Below are positions 58,599-64,000 of a stretch of 64,000 bases of DNA, piece by piece. The notes under the pieces are model-generated. The model worked only from the letters and a program-made list of their open reading frames with translations. It was not told the DNA's origin and did no database searches. Position numbers and translations under genes: made by a program. The stretch spans positions 517,345 through 581,344 of the forward strand of contig WELA01003775.1 of assembly GCA_009602735.1 (NCBI GenBank), read 5' to 3'. Source of the DNA: Mesotaenium endlicherianum. Its lineage: Eukaryota > Streptophyta > Zygnematophyceae > Zygnematales > Mesotaeniaceae. The stretch's first letter is position 1. Every line of letters starts with the position of its first letter.

Positions 58599-61500
58599 GC
58601 CAGGAGCCTACCACCCCAAGACCCACTTCACGAGAAGGCAACACGCCAAGTGAGGTGGAGACCCCCGTTGAAGACGACGTTCCAGCCCCAATGAGTTTGA
58701 GAGGTTACCTTGGAGGAGAGAAGGTCCACATCTTGGTGGATAGCGGAGCTCAAGGCAACTTCATTGCTGCAGATTTTGCCACCAAGCACGGTATTACTAT
58801 GCGAACTCTTGACCACGACGAGGAGATTATGATGCCCGATGGATTCTCCTATACTACCCCTTCCAAGAAGACGTACCCCTTGGCACTCTCTATCAAGTCC
58901 TTCAAGGATAGAGTAGTGTTCTCCCCCATGCAATTGGGCAAGTACGACGTCATCCTAGGGACGCCTTGGTTGACCAAGCACAACCCCCAAGTTGATTGGA
59001 GGACCGGTACTATCAAGATCAAGAATGACATCACTTCAAGAATCTGTATTTTGCGCGCAATCCAGAATATCCAGACCCAAGACATCCAGAAGCCGGCACA
59101 CGAGATACTATTGTCCGCCCTCCAACTCAAGAGACTTGTGAGGAAGGGACACGAGCTTCTTTTGGCCTTGATCACGCCAAAAGACATCAAGAAAGACATC
59201 GAGAGTCAAGAAGGCAGCCCCGTTCCCAAGGAGATACAAGAAGTCTTTGAGGACTACAAAGAAGTGTTCTCCCCGGAATTGCCCAAGGGCCTACCCCCCA
59301 AAAGATTCGTAGACCACAAGATAGAGTTGGAGCCCGGAAGCAAGCCCATCTCTCGGCCTACGTTCAAAATGTCATACACGGAGCTAGACGAAGTCAAGAA
59401 GCAAATCAAGGAGCTACTGGAGCATGGCTTCATTCGACCTAGCAAGTCGCCATTTGGAGCCCCGGTGCTATTTGTCAAGAAGAAAGATGGTACCTTGAGG
59501 ATGTGTGTGGACTATCGCGCCCTCAACAAGATCACCATCAAGAATCGATACCCGCTGCCGCGCATGGATGAGCTCATGGACCGGCTGGTTGGAGCCAAGT
59601 ACTTCACGAAGATTGACTTACGGAGCGGCTACCACCAGATTCGCATCGCAGAACCGGACATAGAGAAGACGGCATTCAGGACAAGATATGGACATTTTGA
59701 GTTCATGGTCCTGCCATTTGGACTCACCAACGCGCCAGCAACTTTCATGACTATGATGAACACCATATTTCAGCCCATGTTGGACAGATTTGTGGTGGTA
59801 TTCATCGATGACATCCTTATCTACAGCAAGACCCTTGAAGAGCATGCGAGACACTTGAAAGAAGTCCTTGAAGTATTGAAGCAAAACAAGCTGTTTGCGA
59901 AGGAGTCAAAATGCGAGTTTGCCAAACAAGAAGTGGAGTTCCTAGGTCTCCACGTGACTGCTGATGGCATCAAGATAGACCCCAAGAAGACCACGGTGGT
60001 GGAGGAATGGCCAACCCCCACGACCAAGAAAGAACTCCAGTCATTCTTGGGATTTGCCAATTGGTACAGAAAATTCATCCAAGGCTTCTCGCACATAGCA
60101 GCCCCCCTGACAGATCTACTCAAGAAGGACAGGCTATATACATGGACCGAGAAAGAGGAAGAGGCATTTCAAGAGTTAAAGCGAAGATTGACCACATCCC
60201 CGGTGCTCACACTCCCAAGTCCAAACCCAGATTGGCCCTTCCACGTCATCACCGATGCATCTTCCTATGCAATAGGAGCAATCCTGCTTCAAGACCAAGG
60301 CAAGGGACTGCAGCCCATCGCCTACGAGTCAAGGAAGCTAAATCCAGCCGAGCAAAATTATACAACCACGGAGCGAGAGGCATTGGCGATTGTACATGCC
60401 TTGAAGGTTTGGCGCTGCTACGTTGAAGGACGCAAAGTACTGGTCACCACGGACCACGAGGCGTTAAAGCACCTCCAGACGCAGCCGTATCTCTCAAGGA
60501 GACAAGCAAGATGGAGCGGATACTTGCAACAATACAACATCACGATTCAGTACCAGCCCGGCAAGACAAACCCGGCTGACCCCCTCTCAAGACTGCAATT
60601 AAATGCAGTGATGGTATCCCTGAAGACAGATCTGGAAGCTCGATTTTCAGCCGCCTATGAAAGAGACCCTTACTACAAGAACGGAGAAGCAGCCTTGGAC
60701 CCATGCAAGAAGCAAGAAGGCAATTATTGGGTGAGGCAAGATACGGGCCAGAGATGTGTTCCTAATGACTTAGACCTCCGGCTCTTGCTTCTACGAGAAG
60801 CACACGACAACCCTCTTGGAGGACACTTTGGAATCCTAAGGACCACGGGCGTTCTAGCTAGGACTTATTGTTGGCCAGGCATGTCTAAGCAAGTCAAGGA
60901 GTACTGCAGGAGCTGTGACACATGCCAAAGAATCAAGCCATCATCGCAAAAGGCGGGAGGACTCCTCCAACCACTACCAATCCCCGAAAGACAATGGACG
61001 GACATCTCAATGGACCTTATCGTGGACTTGCCCGTGACACCTCGAGGCCATAATGCAATACTCACGGTGGTGGACAGACTTACCAAGATGGCTCATTTTA
61101 TTCCCACGACGACTAAGGCTACAGCACCACAACTTGCAAGACTCATCTTTGACAACATCTTCCGACTCCATGGACTACCATCAAGAATTGTGTCAGATAG
61201 AGATCCAAGATTCACAAGCCATTTCTGGAAAAATCTCTTCAAGAACTTGGGTACATCGCTGGATATGTCTACTGCCTACCACCCACAATCAGATGGGCAA
61301 ACCGAGCGTATGAATCGTACCCTAAAGACCTCTCTAAAGGCCTACGTGTCTACCCTCGAGCAAGACTGGGACATGTACTTGACCCCCCTCGAGTTTGCCT
61401 ACAACAACACTACGCAGGCCTCTACCCAAGAGTCCCCATTCTTCCTCAACTATGGCTTCCATCCGACCACGCCACTGAGCTTCACGGCTGGCCATGATGA

Positions 61501-62185
61501 AGTACCTGCAGCCACAGATTTTATGGAGACATTAGAAGCAGCCCTTACAGCAGCGAAGAAAGCTCTACAACACGCGCAAGATGCTCAAGCAAGAGTGGCG
61601 AACAGATCCAGAAGAGAAATTACGTACAGAGTGGGTGACAACGTGTTACTATCATCCAAGAACATTTCCCTGAACAACAGGCCTGCCGGCAGCAAGTTCT
61701 CTCCCAAGTATTTGGGACCCTTCAAGATTATCCAGCAAGTCAACCCCGTTGCTTTCAAGCTAGAACTTCCCCAGACTATGCACATCGACCCCGTATTCCA
61801 CGCTTCCCTCTTCAAGCCATATGTGCAACCCGACAACAAGTTCCCAGGACGTGTGACAACCCCACCAGCCCCAACAATAGTGGATGATCATTTGGAGTAC
61901 GAAGTGGAAGACATAGTGGCTATGAGAAATTTCAGGAGACAGCAGCAATACTTGATCAAGTGGAAAGGATATCCAGATTCGGAGAATAGTTGGGTGGCGG
62001 CGCACTACCTTGACAAAGTTCAGAGAAAGTTGAAGCGCTTCCATGCCGCCAACCCCCATCTTGGACCAGCCCCAAGTCTCTCTACTAGAAGCCCGAAGAC
62101 TTCAGGGAGGCAGCCTGCCACCATCAAGAAGCAGCAGAAGACCCCTTGGAGGCAGCCTGCAAGAACAAGAAAGAGGAAAAATTGA
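58520..62185 (+). CDS. pol: A2 pol polyprotein (PR-RT-RNaseH-IN-chromodomain)
   Basis: The open frame runs from 58520 and overlaps the gag end; translation probably enters at the frameshift site near 58583. The protease has [11 protein letters not shown] (Asp74). Reverse transcriptase has [12 protein letters not shown] (Asp near 365) and [11 protein letters not shown] (Asp430, Asp431). RNase H has [11 protein letters not shown] (Asp579), [11 protein letters not shown] and VTTDHEAL. Integrase has HHCC residues from HDNPLGGH (about 761) to CDTCQRIK, then ISMDLIVDL (about 832), SDRDPRF (about 892) and GQTERMNR (about 928). A chromodomain (about 1125-1175) has [25 protein letters not shown] and a helical end; the Tyr/Trp/Tyr cage is present. 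All catalytic residues are kept and there is no internal stop, so the element may still be active. Confidence 0.97.
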   Translation: MLLLQGKGPSCTFMPQKVVKKRTAPVGQEPTTPRPTSREGNTPSEVETPVEDDVPAPMSLRGYLGGEKVHILVDSGAQGNFIAADFATKHGITMRTLDHDEEIMMPDGFSYTTPSKKTYPLALSIKSFKDRVVFSPMQLGKYDVILGTPWLTKHNPQVDWRTGTIKIKNDITSRICILRAIQNIQTQDIQKPAHEILLSALQLKRLVRKGHELLLALITPKDIKKDIESQEGSPVPKEIQEVFEDYKEVFSPELPKGLPPKRFVDHKIELEPGSKPISRPTFKMSYTELDEVKKQIKELLEHGFIRPSKSPFGAPVLFVKKKDGTLRMCVDYRALNKITIKNRYPLPRMDELMDRLVGAKYFTKIDLRSGYHQIRIAEPDIEKTAFRTRYGHFEFMVLPFGLTNAPATFMTMMNTIFQPMLDRFVVVFIDDILIYSKTLEEHARHLKEVLEVLKQNKLFAKESKCEFAKQEVEFLGLHVTADGIKIDPKKTTVVEEWPTPTTKKELQSFLGFANWYRKFIQGFSHIAAPLTDLLKKDRLYTWTEKEEEAFQELKRRLTTSPVLTLPSPNPDWPFHVITDASSYAIGAILLQDQGKGLQPIAYESRKLNPAEQNYTTTEREALAIVHALKVWRCYVEGRKVLVTTDHEALKHLQTQPYLSRRQARWSGYLQQYNITIQYQPGKTNPADPLSRLQLNAVMVSLKTDLEARFSAAYERDPYYKNGEAALDPCKKQEGNYWVRQDTGQRCVPNDLDLRLLLLREAHDNPLGGHFGILRTTGVLARTYCWPGMSKQVKEYCRSCDTCQRIKPSSQKAGGLLQPLPIPERQWTDISMDLIVDLPVTPRGHNAILTVVDRLTKMAHFIPTTTKATAPQLARLIFDNIFRLHGLPSRIVSDRDPRFTSHFWKNLFKNLGTSLDMSTAYHPQSDGQTERMNRTLKTSLKAYVSTLEQDWDMYLTPLEFAYNNTTQASTQESPFFLNYGFHPTTPLSFTAGHDEVPAATDFMETLEAALTAAKKALQHAQDAQARVANRSRREITYRVGDNVLLSSKNISLNNRPAGSKFSPKYLGPFKIIQQVNPVAFKLELPQTMHIDPVFHASLFKPYVQPDNKFPGRVTTPPAPTIVDDHLEYEVEDIVAMRNFRRQQQYLIKWKGYPDSENSWVAAHYLDKVQRKLKRFHAANPHLGPAPSLSTRSPKTSGRQPATIKKQQKTPWRQPARTRKRKN
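58577..58612 (+). promoter_or_regulatory. -1 ribosomal frameshift signal of element A2
   Basis: The heptamer A AAA AAC (58577-58583) has AAA and AAC as gag codons, the canonical retroviral A-type slippery site. After 10 bases a perfect 7-bp hairpin follows: GGTAGGC (58594-58600) with GCCTACC (58606-58612), loop CAGGA. The gag TAG is part of the left arm. After slippage the frame reads RTAPVGQEP and runs on through pol. In A1 the sixth A is replaced by G while the hairpin arms are kept. Confidence 0.88.
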
Positions 62186-62943
62186 CATTAGACACTCTTC
62201 TCTTCTCGCAGTTTCTGGACAGAAAACTAAAACTGCTACTGGTAATAGGTCTCTGCATAATAAATTCTGAAAATTTACCTGGCTGTAGTCCATGAGTAGC
62301 CGGTCATTTAGAGTCCAAGTTTGCTCAATTTGGAGCACTGGTGAGAGAGATATGATGCTCTAAGTAGAAGGGGGTCAGGCTGCTGGCATTGTTAGGACAG
62401 AATATGCCTTCTGACATTGTGCCTTCCCCTGAACTTGGAATGCTCTGAAACTCAAGACTCTGGTAGAACATCTTACAGCGCCCAGTTTGAGACTTAGTTT
62501 GCAGAATTTGGAGAAGTATAGAAGGACTTATGATTTTCAGAAGTTTCTGCACAGATTTGGAGGAGTGCCTACTCTCTCAGCTCTCAACGACACTCCAGAA
62601 ATGAGAATGCTCTCAAATTTGGTGACCCGGTAGAGTTCTCCGACGCGGTCCGTCTGGCACTCAAATTTTCAGATTTGGAGCAGGTCTGTGGCCGCTATGA
62701 ATTTTTGAATTTGTGGCAGATTTTGGGCCAACTTGTACTATTTTCTTTATCATTACGAAGTAGGCTAGCCAATAAGGTCACACCACCTACGACATTGCCT
62801 AGTCTACCTTACATGTGTAGCACCTGACTTGGCGCCTTTGACTAGTCCTCTTTACATGTGTGGCATCTGACTTGAAACTGTTGACTAGTTTGCTCCACAT
62901 GTGTAAGACCTGACTTGACGCGCCGAGACGTCGCTTTTTCTAT
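62186..62943 (+). other. A2 3' untranslated region
   Basis: Between the pol stop and the polypurine tract there is no conserved ORF. The same sequence, diverged, lies in A1 at about 41806-42480, so it belongs to the family. It has repeated CTTACATGTGTAG / CACATGTGTAAG-type segments near 62810 and 62895. Confidence 0.75.
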
Positions 62944-62954
62944 GGGGGGGGTGA
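62944..62954 (+). other. A2 polypurine tract
   Basis: GGGGGGGGTGA directly precedes the TG of the 3' LTR. A1 has GGGGGGTGA at the equivalent place. Confidence 0.85.
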
Positions 62955-63457
62955 TGTAGTGATTTGAGTTATTATACATTAGTTTGCATATATTTTAATG
63001 TTTTCAAATATATTTGGAGTAGTATTGTGTGGAGTCAAGTGTGAATAGGTACTCTAGTAACTTGGTTCATGTCCTTTGAACCTTCCAAGGCATTTTCGAA
63101 GTTAGAGGAAAGACCTAGAAGAACTCCATGTGGCAAAAGTCAGATGTGCCATTTTTAGGTCAAAAGGACATGTGTACATTATTCTAGAAAGAGGTGGCAA
63201 GTTTTGGGATGTGTTGGGTGCCAACACATCAACATACACCTTCCTAGAAATTACTTATGTAGCAAGTATATAAACAAGAGCTAGAACATAGAAAGACATT
63301 CCAGAATCACTCTTGTACTTGCCAAAATCCAGAAATATATTAACTTTCAAGAAGCCATCTCTCTTTCAAGAAGCTACCACTTGTGTTCAAAGATCCTTGT
63401 CTTGAATAGATAAAGTATTCTGTTTTACTAAGTACTTTATCTATCTGTTTCACTACA
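62955..63457 (+). repeat. A2 3' LTR, 503 bp
   Basis: It runs TGTAGTGATTTGAG to TTTCACTACA, is followed by TTATA of the target duplication and is nearly identical to the 5' LTR. Confidence 0.96.
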
Positions 63458-63477
63458 TTATAACTCAAATCACTACA

Positions 63478-64000
63478 GTGAAACCTGCAAGCTCCTTCTT
63501 CATGCGGAACAACTTTGTATTGGAGGATGGCTACGAGTTGTCTTGCAGTGAGTCTGATGCTTCATCTGTGTGTGAGGACGGGAACTTAGCTTGAAGAAAA
63601 CATTTCTTTTCACGTCGGCTACCCGTTTGGACGATTTGACTCTTGGTGCTTCAGAGGGTGAAAAAGTGAGGAACGACGATGGAGACCTCGGGCAAGGCAA
63701 TATAAACATGGATAAGGACTGGGATGATGGGAGGGGCAGCGAAAGGGGTGGTGCCGGAGATGGAGGTAGGGACGGGGACGGGGACAAGGACGGGGATGGG
63801 GGCAGGGCGGCGGTGGGGGTGGGGTGGAGGCAGCGAGCCTCCTGATAGTGAACTCAAAAAGTTTGTCTACGCTGATGAGGAGACCTCTGATATGGAGGAA
63901 AAGATTTACAGAAAGATGCTCAGCTTCACTTTTGCCGCCAAGTTTCTCCATTGTCATGGAGAACCAAGCAAAAGACAAGATTCATGTATGCATGCAACCT
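63478..64000 (+). CDS. Possible host coding fragment running off the right edge
   Basis: After the solo LTR, a frame with FFMRNNFVLEDGYELSCSES and DASSVCEDGNLA ends at a TGA near 63590. Another frame from 63591 reads TRLDDLTLGASEGEKV and then an Asp/Gly-rich repeat to 63845. From about 63834 a third frame, SEPPDSELKKFVYADEETSD followed by MEEKIYRKMLSFTFAAKFLH, is open to the window end. The peptides look like one acidic protein interrupted by two frame changes, the second in a G-rich run (63800-63835) where a length error is possible. No family is recognised. It could equally be a gene relic. Confidence 0.3.

Larger units (their letters stand above)
56778..63457 (+). mobile_element. A2: intact, young chromodomain Ty3/gypsy retrotransposon (family A)
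   Basis: A 6680-bp element with 503-bp LTRs (56778-57280 and 62955-63457), TG...CA ends and an exact TTATA target duplication (56773-56777 and 63458-63462). It has a primer-binding site, gag (57318-58598), a -1 frameshift signal, pol (to 62185), a roughly 770-base 3' untranslated region and a G-rich polypurine tract. By eye I count about three differences between its LTRs, so insertion is recent. It sits inside a solo LTR of its own family in the opposite direction. Confidence 0.97.
56291..63477 (-). mobile_element. Old A-family solo LTR, split by insertion of A2
   Basis: The left part (56291-56777) reads as a reversed A-family LTR from TGTAGTGAAACAAATAG to TATTATA. The right part (63463-63477, ACTCAAATCACTACA) completes it. 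Together they make about 502 bases, one LTR length, with GTGAA at 56286-56290 and again at 63478-63482 as the target duplication. Element A2 with its own TTATA duplication fills the break. The LTR is solo because no internal sequence of its own is attached. Confidence 0.92.

Noticed and set aside
1-64000. tRNA, rRNA or other structural RNA genes
   Set aside because: I looked for tRNA B-box-like GGTTCGAATCC strings and rRNA-like blocks and found none. A tRNAscan-SE/Infernal run would be needed to exclude them.

Overview
The window is nuclear DNA of a eukaryote, most likely a streptophyte (green alga or early land plant). Its host genes are split by GT-AG introns. Their products are plant-type: a LIFEGUARD/BAX-inhibitor membrane protein, a four-CBS-domain protein like the plant SnRK1-gamma group, and a YacP-type NYN nuclease. 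Both retrotransposon families are chromodomain Ty3/gypsy elements with primer-binding sites close to the 3' end of plant initiator tRNA-Met. Long repeat-filled introns, CT/CTC tracts and two N gaps (18764-18817, 30026-30550) fit a large repeat-rich genome. A Charophyceae (Chara-like) source is a guess, not shown.

Layout. 1-20.2 kb is the host-gene part: the 3' end of a small membrane-protein gene (+, 666-1860), a complete five-exon LIFEGUARD gene (-, 3671-8434, 254 aa), a complete six-exon CBS gene (-, 10162-13783, 445 aa) and an eight-exon YacP/NYN nuclease gene (+, 15153-20159, 5' end unresolved). In all three larger genes every proposed splice junction is phase-consistent.

20.2-41 kb is gene-poor. 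It has three diverged copies of a long dispersed repeat (22.66-29.29 kb) carrying tandem CTG/CAG palindromic cores, several microsatellites, a degenerate CCATAN hexamer array, and a few isolated spliced-looking exons that I cannot name.

41.3-63.5 kb is a nest of LTR retrotransposons. A1 (-, 41290-47435) is a decayed chromovirus whose outer LTR is cut off. B (+, 47436-56257) is an apparently intact element of another family, with gag, pol and an additional 566-codon ORF between pol and the 3' LTR. A2 (+, 56778-63457) is a young intact copy of the A family, with 503-bp LTRs and a TTATA target duplication. A2 sits inside an older, oppositely oriented solo LTR of its own family, which is flanked by GTGAA. 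After 63478 host sequence resumes with a possible coding fragment at the right edge.

The most interesting signals are in the retrotransposons. Families A and B each carry a textbook -1 frameshift signal at the gag-pol overlap: A AAA AAC plus a 7-bp hairpin in A2, and U UUA AAA plus a 10-bp hairpin in B. In decayed A1 the slippery site is mutated. B also carries a third, non-envelope-like ORF (coiled coil, acidic tract, RS-like tail) bracketed by two copies of the element's 3' untranslated/polypurine sequence.
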